DNA of 64,000 nucleotides from Albibacterium sp963696875 (lineage in GTDB: Bacteria > Bacteroidota > Bacteroidia > Sphingobacteriales > Sphingobacteriaceae), in assembly GCA_963696875.1 (NCBI GenBank), contig CAVOLQ010000001.1:620001-684000 (forward strand). Reading direction: 5' to 3'. The stretch's first letter is position 1. Each line of letters opens with the position of its first letter. The position numbers and the translations under genes were made by a program. The notes below the pieces were generated by a model, which worked only from the letters and a program-made list of their open reading frames with translations, did not search any database and was not told the DNA's origin. This document shows positions 1 to 9,623 of this stretch, piece by piece.

Positions 1-3000
1 GCAAAGTTACGCTTATCTTGTAACGATGAGGAACATGAAGATTTCGAAACAATAGTACAGGATGTTTATTTAGGGACTATTCCTTACATGACTCCAAAAG
101 GTACTTTCGTAATTAATGGAGCAGAGCGTGTAATTGTATCGCAATTACACCGTTCACCGGGCGTATTTTTTGGCCAAAGTCGCCATACGAACGGAACAAA
201 ATTATATTCTGCTCGAGTTATTCCTTTTAAAGGTTCTTGGATTGAGTTCGCTACAGACGTTAACAATGTCATGTATGCATATATTGATCGTAAAAAGAAA
301 TTTCCAGTAACTACTTTGCTTCGCGCAATAGGCTATGATTCAGACAAGGATATTCTTGAATTATTTGAATTGGCCGATGAGGTAAAAGTAAGTAAATCTG
401 GCTTGAAGAAATTCCTAGGCCGTAAGTTGGCCGCTAGAGTTCTTAAGAAATGGGTAGAAGACTTCGTTGATGAAGATACAGGCGAAGTGGTTTCCATTGG
501 ACGTAATGAGGTTATTTTAGAGCGTGAAACTGTTCTGGAAGAAGATCATATTGAAATGATTCTTGATGCTGGTATGAAGACCATCATTCTTACTAAGGAG
601 GATGCTTCTAATAATGCCGACTACTCAATTATCTATAACACGTTACAAAAAGATACTTCCAACTCGGAGAAAGAGGCGGTGGAATACATCTATCGTCAAT
701 TGCGTAACGCTGAACCGCCTGATGAGGAAACTGCACGCGGTATTATTGATCGCTTGTTCTTCTCAGATAAGAGATACGATTTAGGTGATGTAGGTCGTTA
801 CCGCATCAACCGTAAATTAAAGCTGGATACACCTGACGAGACAAAAGTTTTAACAAAGCAAGATATTATTGCGATTGTTAAATACTTGATTAACCTGATC
901 AATTCAAAAGCGGAAGTTGACGATATTGACCATTTGTCAAACCGTCGTGTACGTACCGTCGGGGAGCAATTATATGCTCAATTTGGAGTAGGTTTATCAC
1001 GTATGGCTCGTACCATTCGCGAACGGATGAATATTCGTGACAATGAGGTGTTTACACCAACCGATTTAATTAATGCAAGAACTCTTTCTTCTGTTATTAA
1101 CTCGTTCTTTGGTACGAACCAGTTGTCACAGTTTATGGATCAAACCAACCCGCTTGCTGAGATTACTCATAAGCGTCGTTTATCAGCTTTAGGGCCAGGT
1201 GGACTTTCACGTGAAAGAGCAGGTTTTGAGGTGCGTGACGTTCACTATACACATTACGGTCGTCTTTGTACGATTGAAACACCGGAGGGTCCAAACATTG
1301 GTTTGATTTCTTCGCTTTGTGTACATGCGAAAATAAACAACTTAGGATTTATTGAAACACCTTACCGTAAAGTTAGGGATGGTAGAGTAGTAGTGGAAGA
1401 ACCGGTTATTTATCTTTCTGCCGAAGATGAAGACGGAAAAACTATTGCTCAAGCAAATGCTGAATATGATGATAAGGGTAATTTCATTACACCTAAAGTT
1501 AAAGCTCGTTACGAGGGTGACTTCCCAATTATTGAGCCAGAGCTTTTAGATTTGATGGACATTGCTCCAAACCAGATTACGTCAATTGCAGCATCGTTAA
1601 TCCCTTTCTTGGAACATAATGATGCTAACCGTGCATTGATGGGATCAAACATGCAGCGTCAAGCTGTTCCACTACTTCGTCCGCAAGCTCCAATTGTTGG
1701 AACAGGAATTGAAGGATTGGTAGCCCGTGATTCCCGAACATTAATCAATGCTGAAGGAGACGGAGTTGTTGAGTATGTTGATGCTGACGAGATTAGAATT
1801 CGTTATGAACGCTCTGAAGATCAAGTATTAGTTTCGTTCGAAGATGATTTGAAGACTTACAAGTTGATCAAATTTAAGAAAACGAACCAGAGTACTTGTA
1901 TTAACTTGAAGCCAATTGTTAAAAAAGGGCAACGAGTTACAAAAGGTCAGGTGCTTTGTGAAGGCTATGCTACTGAGAATGGTGAATTAGCATTAGGACG
2001 TAACTTGAAAGTAGCTTTCATGCCTTGGCAAGGATACAACTTTGAGGATGCGATTGTTATTTCTGAACGTGTAGTAAGTGAAGATATATTCACTTCCATC
2101 CATATAGATCAATTTGAACTTGACGTTCGTGATACTAAGCGTGGAGAAGAAGAGTTGACACCAGATATTCCCAACGTTTCTGAAGAAGCGACTAAAGATT
2201 TGGACGAAAATGGGATTATTCGGATTGGTGCAGAGGTTCGCGAGGGTGATATTTTAATTGGAAAGATTACTCCTAAAGGAGAGACCGATCCTTCACCTGA
2301 AGAGAAACTTTTAAGAGCGATTTTTGGTGATAAAGCTGGAGACGTAAAGGATGCTTCCTTAAAGACTCCTCCTTCTATTCATGGAGTAGTAATTGATACC
2401 AAATTATTCTCTCGTGCAAAGAAAACGACTAAAGCAGAAGAGAAAGCTGAATTAGAAAAGTTAGATGTACGTTTTGATAAGGCTTCAAAAGCTTTAAAGG
2501 ATAAATTAATCGAGAAGTTGTTCGCCATTGTAAATGGTAAAACATCACAGGGAGTATTCAATGTCTATCGTGAACTGTTAATTGCGAAAGGTGTTAAATT
2601 TACCCAAAAGATTCTTGCTGATTTAGAATACGCTAATATCAACCCAACGAAATGGACAACAGATGAGGATAAAAATGAGTTGGTTAAACAGGCACTTCAT
2701 TTCTATAACATCAAATTGAATGAAGAGTTAGGCGCTTATAAACGTGATCGATTTGCGATCAGCGTAGGGGATGAGCTTCCTTCTGGTATTGTTCAGATGG
2801 CTAAAGTTTACCTTGCTAAAAAACGTAAGTTGAAAGTTGGAGATAAGATGGCTGGACGTCACGGTAACAAGGGTATTATTGCTCGTATTGTTCGCGACGA
2901 AGATATGCCTTTCTTGGAAGATGGAACTCCTGTCGATATTATTTTGAACCCATTAGGTGTACCATCTCGGATGAACCTTGGCCAGATTTACGAAACTGTT

Positions 3001-3513
3001 CTAGGTTGGGCCGGTCAGAAATTAGGTGTTAAATTTGCTACTCCTATTTTTGATGGTGCAAGCACAGAAGAGGTGGAAGAATGGATCGCTAAGGCAGAAC
3101 TTCCTGCTTCTGGAGGAACTTACTTGTACAATGGATTAACTGGCGAGCGTTTTGATCAAAAGACAACTGTCGGTGTTATCTATATGTTGAAGTTAGGCCA
3201 TATGGTGGATGATAAGATGCACGCTCGTTCAATTGGACCCTATTCATTGATTACGCAACAGCCGTTGGGTGGTAAAGCTCAGTTTGGTGGACAGCGTTTT
3301 GGTGAAATGGAGGTTTGGGCACTTGAAGCATTTGGAGCATCCAATATTCTACAGGAAATCCTTACCGTGAAATCCGATGATGTAGTTGGTCGTGCGAAAA
3401 CATATGAAGCCATTGTTAAAGGCGATAATTTACCAACGCCATCCGTTCCTGAATCCTTCAATGTATTGGTTCATGAATTACGTGGATTAGGTTTAGAAAT
3501 AACATTGGATTAA
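1..3513 (+). CDS. rpoB: RNA polymerase beta subunit (5' end outside window)
   Basis: This is the beta subunit of RNA polymerase, which forms the catalytic cleft with RpoC. The reading frame is open from base 1, so the first ATG in the window (position 88) is internal; 1170 residues are visible. Bacteroidota RpoB is about 1270 residues, so roughly 100 are missing (family knowledge). The rifampicin-binding region reads GTNQLSQFMDQTNPL, followed by THKRRLSALGPGGL. The residues equivalent to E. coli D516, H526 and S531 are therefore wild type. The C-terminal part has the KVGDKMAGRHGNKG motif, and the protein ends in a typical RpoB tail (HELRGLGLEITLD). rpoC follows after 46 bp in the same direction, the normal rpoBC order. 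No frameshift is seen. Confidence 0.98.
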   Translation, partial: AKLRLSCNDEEHEDFETIVQDVYLGTIPYMTPKGTFVINGAERVIVSQLHRSPGVFFGQSRHTNGTKLYSARVIPFKGSWIEFATDVNNVMYAYIDRKKKFPVTTLLRAIGYDSDKDILELFELADEVKVSKSGLKKFLGRKLAARVLKKWVEDFVDEDTGEVVSIGRNEVILERETVLEEDHIEMILDAGMKTIILTKEDASNNADYSIIYNTLQKDTSNSEKEAVEYIYRQLRNAEPPDEETARGIIDRLFFSDKRYDLGDVGRYRINRKLKLDTPDETKVLTKQDIIAIVKYLINLINSKAEVDDIDHLSNRRVRTVGEQLYAQFGVGLSRMARTIRERMNIRDNEVFTPTDLINARTLSSVINSFFGTNQLSQFMDQTNPLAEITHKRRLSALGPGGLSRERAGFEVRDVHYTHYGRLCTIETPEGPNIGLISSLCVHAKINNLGFIETPYRKVRDGRVVVEEPVIYLSAEDEDGKTIAQANAEYDDKGNFITPKVKARYEGDFPIIEPELLDLMDIAPNQITSIAASLIPFLEHNDANRALMGSNMQRQAVPLLRPQAPIVGTGIEGLVARDSRTLINAEGDGVVEYVDADEIRIRYERSEDQVLVSFEDDLKTYKLIKFKKTNQSTCINLKPIVKKGQRVTKGQVLCEGYATENGELALGRNLKVAFMPWQGYNFEDAIVISERVVSEDIFTSIHIDQFELDVRDTKRGEEELTPDIPNVSEEATKDLDENGIIRIGAEVREGDILIGKITPKGETDPSPEEKLLRAIFGDKAGDVKDASLKTPPSIHGVVIDTKLFSRAKKTTKAEEKAELEKLDVRFDKASKALKDKLIEKLFAIVNGKTSQGVFNVYRELLIAKGVKFTQKILADLEYANINPTKWTTDEDKNELVKQALHFYNIKLNEELGAYKRDRFAISVGDELPSGIVQMAKVYLAKKRKLKVGDKMAGRHGNKGIIARIVRDEDMPFLEDGTPVDIILNPLGVPSRMNLGQIYETVLGWAGQKLGVKFATPIFDGASTEEVEEWIAKAELPASGGTYLYNGLTGERFDQKTTVGVIYMLKLGHMVDDKMHARSIGPYSLITQQPLGGKAQFGGQRFGEMEVWALEAFGASNILQEILTVKSDDVVGRAKTYEAIVKGDNLPTPSVPESFNVLVHELRGLGLEITLD

Positions 3514-3559
3514 GATTGGTGAATAATATCACTTTTCGAGTTCACTAATAACAAATATT

Positions 3560-6500
3560 ATGTCTTATAGAAAAGATAATAAAATAAAAAGTAATTTCAC
3601 CTCGATTACAATCAGCTTGTCCTCTCCAGAAACTATATTGGAGCGGTCAAGCGGTGAAGTTTTAAAACCAGAAACCATTAACTACCGTACCTACAAACCG
3701 GAACGTGATGGTTTATTCTGCGAACGCATCTTTGGACCAGTAAAAGACTACGAATGTCATTGCGGTAAGTACAAACGTATTCGTTATAAAGGTATTGTTT
3801 GTGACCGTTGTGGGGTTGAAGTAACTGAAAAGAAGGTGCGTCGTGAACGCATGGGACATATCAGCCTTGTTGTTCCTGTAGCCCACATTTGGTATTTCCG
3901 TTCTTTACCTAATAAGATTGGATACTTATTGGGTTTGCCTACAAAAAAGCTGGATATGATTATCTATTACGAGCGTTATGTAGTTATCCAAGCAGGTATA
4001 AAGGAAGATGATGGAATATCCTATATGGATTTTCTTACTGAAGAGGAATACCTTGATATCCTAGATACTTTACCTAAAGAAAACCAATATTTAGATGATA
4101 AAGATCCTCAAAAATTTATCGCTAAGATGGGTGCTGAAGGTCTGGAAGAATTATTGAAACGTCTGGATTTAGATCAGTTATCATATGATCTTCGTCACCA
4201 AGCTGCTAATGAGACTTCACAACAACGTAAAACGGAAGCCTTAAAACGCCTTCAAGTTGTTGAGGCTTTCAGAGGTGCTAAAACACGTATAGAGAACAAT
4301 CCTGAGTGGATGATTGTCAAAATTGTACCAATCATACCTCCCGAATTGCGTCCATTAGTTCCCTTAGAAGGTGGTCGTTTTGCAACGTCTGATTTAAACG
4401 ATTTATACCGTCGAGTAATTATTCGAAATAATCGTTTGAAGCGTTTAATGGAAATTAAAGCGCCAGAAGTAATTCTTCGTAACGAGAAACGTATGTTGCA
4501 AGAGGCGGTAGATTCTTTATTTGACAACTCACGTAAAGTTAACGCAGTAAAGACGGAAGGTAACCGTGCCTTGAAATCGCTTTCTGATATTTTAAAAGGG
4601 AAGCAAGGGCGTTTCCGTCAAAACCTTTTAGGTAAGCGTGTGGATTACTCGGCTCGTTCGGTCATCGTTGTAGGACCAAACTTAAAGTTACACGAATGCG
4701 GTATTCCTAAGGATATGGCTGCTGAGCTTTACAAACCCTTTATCATCCGCAAGATGATTGAAAGAGGAATTGTAAAAACAGTGAAGTCTGCGAAGAAGAT
4801 CGTTGATCGTAAAGATCCTTTAGTTTGGGATATTTTAGAAAATATATTAAAAGGACACCCGGTGTTGCTTAACCGTGCACCTACCTTACATAGATTAGGT
4901 ATTCAGGCTTTCCAACCCAAATTAATTGAAGGGAAAGCGATACAATTGCACCCATTAGTTTGTACGGCTTTTAACGCCGACTTCGACGGTGACCAGATGG
5001 CAGTGCATTTACCTTTGGGTAATGCCGCGATTTTGGAAGCCCAACTATTAATGCTTGCTTCACACAATATACTTAACCCTGCAAATGGAACCCCAATTAC
5101 TGTTCCATCTCAAGATATGGTTTTAGGTCTTTATTATATGACCAAGGGCCGTAAAACAGATGAAGGGCGAATAATGAAAGGTGAGGGAATGACTTTCTAT
5201 TCTGCGCAAGAAGTAATCATTGCTTATAATGAAAAGCGAATCGATCTGCATGCTTTTATTAAGCTGAGAACCAATGTGAAGAGCAAAGAAGGGGTAATAG
5301 AGAGCAAGATTATTGAAACTACGGTTGGACGAGTACTTTTCAATCAGGTTATGCCAGAGGAACTGGGTTATATCAACGAACTTTTAACAAAAAAATCACT
5401 GAGAGATATTATTGGTGAAGTAGTTAAAGTTTGTGGAATGGCGGTTGCTGCTGATTTCTTAGATGAAATTAAAGAAATGGGCTTTCAGATGGCATTCCAT
5501 GGTGGTTTATCCTTTAATCTACAGGACTTAAATATTCCAGATGTTAAACTAGATCTTATTGATTTAGCTACAAAAGAAGTAGAAGAAGTGATGGGTAACT
5601 ATAACATGGGTTTCATCACTAACAATGAGCGTTATAACCAAATCATTGATATTTGGACTCGTATCAATAACCGTTTGACCGCTAACGTAATGCAGACTTT
5701 ATCTACGGATAATCAAGGATTCAACTCTGTTTATATGATGTTGGATTCCGGTGCCCGTGGTTCAAAAGAGCAGATCCGTCAACTTTGTGGAATGCGGGGA
5801 TTGATGGCCAAACCTCAAAAATCAGGTGCTTCTGGTGGAGAAATTATTGAGAACCCGATTCTCTCTAATTTTAAAGAGGGGCTTTCCGTATTGGAATACT
5901 TTATTTCTACTCACGGTGCTCGTAAAGGTTTAGCCGATACAGCATTAAAGACTGCCGATGCGGGTTATTTAACTCGTCGTTTGCATGATGTGGCGCAGGA
6001 TATGATTGTTAATGAGGTAGATTGTGGTACTTTAAGAGGTATTTATACAACCGCTTTAAAAGACAACGAAGATGTTGTTGAACCATTGTACGACCGTATC
6101 TTGGGACGTACTTCTCTGCATGATGTTTACGATCCAATAACGGATGAACTTCTAGTATCTACTAACCAGGATATTAATGAAGATGTAGCTAAACGAATTG
6201 AAGAATCTGCGATAGAAGGCTTAGAAATTCGTTCAGTGCTTACTTGTGAAAGTAGGAGAGGGGTTTGTTCGTATTGCTACGGTAGAAATTTATCAAGTGG
6301 TAAACGTGTGCAAATGGGTGAAGCTGTAGGAGTTATTGCAGCGCAGTCTATTGGAGAGCCAGGTACACAGCTTACACTTCGTACCTTCCACGTTGGGGGA
6401 ACGGCTTCGAATATTGCTGCTGAATCTCAAATCGTTGCTAGATTTGATGGTCGAATAGAATTTGAAAACGTTCGCTTTGTGGAGCGTGTGACTGATTCTG

Positions 6501-7840
6501 GGACGGAAAATGTTATTTTAGGACGTTCAGGAGAATTCAGAATTATTGATACCGAAACGAATAAGGTTGTAATGACTAATCATATTCCTTATGGATCATT
6601 CCTATATGTAAAAGACGGTGATATCCTTAAGAATGGAGATCGTATTTGCTCGTGGGATCCATATAATGCAGTAATTATTTCTGAATTTGCTGGAAAGGTT
6701 GAGTTTGACGCCATTGTTGAAGGAGTGACTTTCCGTGAGGAGTCTGATGATCAAACTGGTCATAGGGAAAAAGTGATTATTGATACCCGTGATAAAACAA
6801 AGAACCCTGCTATCAAGGTTCTAGATAAAGATGGAGAAATAATTCGTAATTACAACCTTCCTGTAGGTGCTCACATATCAGTAACCGACAAGTCAGAGGT
6901 AAAGGTTGGAACTATTATTGCGAAAATTCCACGTACTACAGGTAAAACTCGCGATATTACTGGTGGTTTACCAAGGGTGACAGAGCTTTTTGAGGCTAGA
7001 AATCCTTCTAATCCAGCTGTTGTTACTGAAATTGATGGTGTTGTTACTTTAGGGGGTGTAAAGCGTGCAAATCGTGAGATTTCAATCGAGTCTCGTGATG
7101 GCCAAGTTAAAAAATACCTGGTTCCACTTTCAAAACATATTCTTGTCCAAGATAATGATTTTGTAAAGGCTGGGATGCCACTTTCGGATGGATCCATTTC
7201 TCCTGCTAATATATTGGCGATTAAGGGACCAACTGCCGTTCAGGAATATATTGTAAATGGAATTCAAGAGGTATACCGCTTGCAAGGTGTAAGAATTAAT
7301 GACAAGCACTTTGAAACAATCGTTCACCAAATGATGCAAAAAGTAATGATACAGGATCCAGGAGACACAATTTTCCTTGAGAAGACTGCCGTTGCTAAAT
7401 GGGATTTCATGGAAGAAAACGATAAAATGTACGACAAGAAGATTGTTATTGACGCTGGAGATTCTAATGAGTTAAAAGCTGGACAAATAATCTCTACTCG
7501 TAAATTACGCGATGAAAACTCTAGCCTGAAAAGAAGAGACCTTAAATTGGTTGAAGTAAGGGATGCGATTCCTGCAACCTCGAGTCCGATTCTACAAGGA
7601 ATCACTAGAGCCTCTCTTGGAACTAAATCGTTTATTTCTGCAGCTTCCTTCCAGGAAACAACGAAAGTATTGAACGAAGCTGCTATTCATGGTAGGCGAG
7701 ATGATTTACTTGGATTAAAAGAAAACGTAATTGTTGGACATTTAATTCCTTCTGGAACTGGTCTTCGCGAATACAGCAGTATTATCGTTGGTTCACAGGA
7801 AGAATATGATCAGTTATTGGCTTCTAAAGAAGAAGCATAG
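3560..7840 (+). CDS. rpoC: RNA polymerase beta' subunit
   Basis: This is the beta' subunit of RNA polymerase, 1426 residues, the usual length in Bacteroidota. The N-terminal zinc-ribbon is visible as CHCGKYKR followed by CDRCGVEV. The catalytic magnesium loop is FNADFDGDQMAVH, with the three aspartates in place. A second cysteine cluster (CESRRGVCSYC) lies near residue 900. The bridge and trigger-loop region includes EPGTQLTLRTFHVGG. The gene starts at an ATG with no Shine-Dalgarno sequence, as is usual in this phylum. It is co-transcribed with rpoB and ends before a strong intrinsic terminator. Confidence 0.98.
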   Translation: MSYRKDNKIKSNFTSITISLSSPETILERSSGEVLKPETINYRTYKPERDGLFCERIFGPVKDYECHCGKYKRIRYKGIVCDRCGVEVTEKKVRRERMGHISLVVPVAHIWYFRSLPNKIGYLLGLPTKKLDMIIYYERYVVIQAGIKEDDGISYMDFLTEEEYLDILDTLPKENQYLDDKDPQKFIAKMGAEGLEELLKRLDLDQLSYDLRHQAANETSQQRKTEALKRLQVVEAFRGAKTRIENNPEWMIVKIVPIIPPELRPLVPLEGGRFATSDLNDLYRRVIIRNNRLKRLMEIKAPEVILRNEKRMLQEAVDSLFDNSRKVNAVKTEGNRALKSLSDILKGKQGRFRQNLLGKRVDYSARSVIVVGPNLKLHECGIPKDMAAELYKPFIIRKMIERGIVKTVKSAKKIVDRKDPLVWDILENILKGHPVLLNRAPTLHRLGIQAFQPKLIEGKAIQLHPLVCTAFNADFDGDQMAVHLPLGNAAILEAQLLMLASHNILNPANGTPITVPSQDMVLGLYYMTKGRKTDEGRIMKGEGMTFYSAQEVIIAYNEKRIDLHAFIKLRTNVKSKEGVIESKIIETTVGRVLFNQVMPEELGYINELLTKKSLRDIIGEVVKVCGMAVAADFLDEIKEMGFQMAFHGGLSFNLQDLNIPDVKLDLIDLATKEVEEVMGNYNMGFITNNERYNQIIDIWTRINNRLTANVMQTLSTDNQGFNSVYMMLDSGARGSKEQIRQLCGMRGLMAKPQKSGASGGEIIENPILSNFKEGLSVLEYFISTHGARKGLADTALKTADAGYLTRRLHDVAQDMIVNEVDCGTLRGIYTTALKDNEDVVEPLYDRILGRTSLHDVYDPITDELLVSTNQDINEDVAKRIEESAIEGLEIRSVLTCESRRGVCSYCYGRNLSSGKRVQMGEAVGVIAAQSIGEPGTQLTLRTFHVGGTASNIAAESQIVARFDGRIEFENVRFVERVTDSGTENVILGRSGEFRIIDTETNKVVMTNHIPYGSFLYVKDGDILKNGDRICSWDPYNAVIISEFAGKVEFDAIVEGVTFREESDDQTGHREKVIIDTRDKTKNPAIKVLDKDGEIIRNYNLPVGAHISVTDKSEVKVGTIIAKIPRTTGKTRDITGGLPRVTELFEARNPSNPAVVTEIDGVVTLGGVKRANREISIESRDGQVKKYLVPLSKHILVQDNDFVKAGMPLSDGSISPANILAIKGPTAVQEYIVNGIQEVYRLQGVRINDKHFETIVHQMMQKVMIQDPGDTIFLEKTAVAKWDFMEENDKMYDKKIVIDAGDSNELKAGQIISTRKLRDENSSLKRRDLKLVEVRDAIPATSSPILQGITRASLGTKSFISAASFQETTKVLNEAAIHGRRDDLLGLKENVIVGHLIPSGTGLREYSSIIVGSQEEYDQLLASKEEA

Positions 7841-7890
7841 ATTGTCAATGGAACTGTGATGTTAAATTAATCAGTTCTAATAAGTATTAA

Positions 7891-7940
7891 CCTGATAATT
7901 TATTAGCCTAGCTAGTAGATTATCAGGTTTTTTGTTTTTT
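7891..7940 (+). terminator. Intrinsic terminator of rpoBC
   Basis: A 9-bp perfect stem, CCTGATAAT pairing with ATTATCAGG, encloses a 19-nt loop and is followed by TTTTTTGTTTTTT. It lies 50 bp after the rpoC stop and closes the rpoBC transcription unit. Confidence 0.9.
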
Positions 7941-8024
7941 AGGACATTTGCTTATTTGCCACAGAAATCCCTATCTTTAACTAATTAAGCAAGCAATTAG
8001 TATCTCTTAAGTCTAATACACTAT

Positions 8025-8333
8025 ATGGAAGAAAATAAAAACACTGAGTTAAGTATTGAGCTATCGGAAGAAGTTGCAGAAGGTACCTACTCTAATCTAG
8101 CTATCATTACCCATTCTAACACTGAATTCGTTTTGGATTTTATAAGAGTAATGCCCGGCATACCAAAAGCAAAAGTGAAGTCTCGAATAATCCTAACACC
8201 CGAACATGCTAAGCGCTTAATGAATGCAATGCAGGATAATATTGAAAAGTTTGAAAAAATAAATGGCAAAATAAATGCGCACGATGGACCTCCTTTCCCT
8301 ATGAATTTTGGTGGCCCCACCGCGGAAGCTTAG
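8025..8333 (+). CDS. DUF3467 family protein
   Basis: This is a 102-residue protein of the DUF3467 family, whose function is not established. The family hallmark is a short beta-rich domain with the pattern YSNLAIITHSNTEFVLDF near residues 22-39, then a conserved VKSRIILTPEHAKRLMNAM segment that probably forms the helix. There is no signal peptide or membrane segment, so it is probably cytoplasmic. It follows the rpoC terminator on the same strand, a common position for this gene in Bacteroidota (recalled, not checked). The next gene starts a few tens of bases later, so the two may be co-transcribed. Confidence 0.85.
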   Translation: MEENKNTELSIELSEEVAEGTYSNLAIITHSNTEFVLDFIRVMPGIPKAKVKSRIILTPEHAKRLMNAMQDNIEKFEKINGKINAHDGPPFPMNFGGPTAEA

Positions 8334-8364
8334 CATTTGAGTGACATTAACCGAAGCTGAAAAT

Positions 8365-9588
8365 ATGAACAGAATTCTATCTAGCCTTATCTTTTTTTTT
8401 CCTACACTTCTTTTTGCCCAAGGTTTCCAAGTAAATTTACAAGGGCAAAAGCAGTCAGCTATGGCAGGCGCAGGTTCTGCCTTAATATTAGATGAGTCAA
8501 CGGTGTTTTTTAGCCCCGGTGCCATGAGTATGGTAAACCATAATGCTGTAAGTAGTGGCATAAGTCCGTTAAAGTTTGGATCGGCTTTTAATAGAACTGG
8601 TAGTAATTCAACGGAGCGTGTAAAAAATAAAATCGCTACTCCATTTGCAGCTTATGCATTATGGGGGCCAAACAAAGCAAAGTGGAAATTAGGGCTAGGT
8701 GTTTATACTCCTTTCGGCGGACTCGTAGATTGGGGGAATTCGTGGTCCGGAAAATATGCCGTAGTTTCTTTAGATTTGAAGGCGATTTTTATACAACCTT
8801 CACTTAGTTATCGCTTAACAGAAAATTTAGGTATTGGTGTTGGCTTTGTTTATAATCATGGACATGTAAATCTGCAGAGAGCCCTGCCATTTAATTTTAG
8901 TGATGGGAGTGATGCCCATGTTAAATTGGACGGTTCGGGAAAGGGTTATGGATGGAATGGCGGCCTTTATTATTTCATTCCTGATATTATGTCCATCTCT
9001 TTGGTGCATCATTCTAAAGTAGTGACTAGGTTGGAAAATGGCGATGCAATTTTTACTGTCCCATCTTCAACCGAATCCAATTTCCCCACAGGGAATACCT
9101 TTGATGCTCAACTACCCTTACCTTCTATCACTACTCTAGGCTTAGGATTTCCTGTAAATGAGAGGATTTCTATTGCAGTCGATGCTAGCTTCGTGAATTG
9201 GAGAGTGTATAAAGAGCTCGCGTTTGATTATGCAGAAAATACGCCCTTACTCACGGATACCCGCTCGGCACGGAAATATGGAAACGGTGGTTCCGTAAAA
9301 GTAGGTGTCCAGCATAAAACTACAGAGAAACTTACGATTAGAATGGGTACTGGTTATATAATGACTCCGGTTAAGGATGGCTATGTTACACCCGAAGTAC
9401 CTGATGCCAATCGGTTTATTTTAAGTGTGGGCCTTGGCTATGAACTAAGTTCGAACTGGGAATTGAATGCTAGCCTATTGTTTGAAGATGTACAATCCAG
9501 AACACAAACTAATATTGAAACTGGGTTGTCAGGCACATTCAAAACTCATGTTTTTGCACCGGGGATATCTCTTGGTTTTAAATGGTAA
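8365..9588 (+). CDS. FadL/Toluene_X-like outer membrane protein
   Basis: This is a predicted outer membrane beta-barrel of the OmpP1/FadL/TodX family, which passes hydrophobic compounds across the outer membrane. I chose the ATG at 8365 because it gives a clean signal peptide (MNRILSSLIFFFPTLLFAQG); the frame is also open to a GTG at 8341, which would put eight polar residues in front. The mature part begins with FQVNLQGQKQSAMAGAGSA and has alternating aromatic strands and a final aromatic residue (GISLGFKW), as expected for a barrel. The length is 407 residues, normal for the family. The natural substrate cannot be told from sequence. The SGNH-hydrolase lipoprotein follows after 35 bp, and the two are often paired in this phylum. 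Confidence 0.88.
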   Translation: MNRILSSLIFFFPTLLFAQGFQVNLQGQKQSAMAGAGSALILDESTVFFSPGAMSMVNHNAVSSGISPLKFGSAFNRTGSNSTERVKNKIATPFAAYALWGPNKAKWKLGLGVYTPFGGLVDWGNSWSGKYAVVSLDLKAIFIQPSLSYRLTENLGIGVGFVYNHGHVNLQRALPFNFSDGSDAHVKLDGSGKGYGWNGGLYYFIPDIMSISLVHHSKVVTRLENGDAIFTVPSSTESNFPTGNTFDAQLPLPSITTLGLGFPVNERISIAVDASFVNWRVYKELAFDYAENTPLLTDTRSARKYGNGGSVKVGVQHKTTEKLTIRMGTGYIMTPVKDGYVTPEVPDANRFILSVGLGYELSSNWELNASLLFEDVQSRTQTNIETGLSGTFKTHVFAPGISLGFKW

Positions 9589-9623
9589 GTTAATAAAAAT
9601 GGGATGAAATTATTTTAGCAGCT

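Noticed and set aside
1130..1210. Possible rifampicin-resistance changes in RpoB
   Set aside because: The residues at the main resistance positions (D516, H526, S531 equivalents) are wild type; GTN in place of GSS just before them is probably natural variation.
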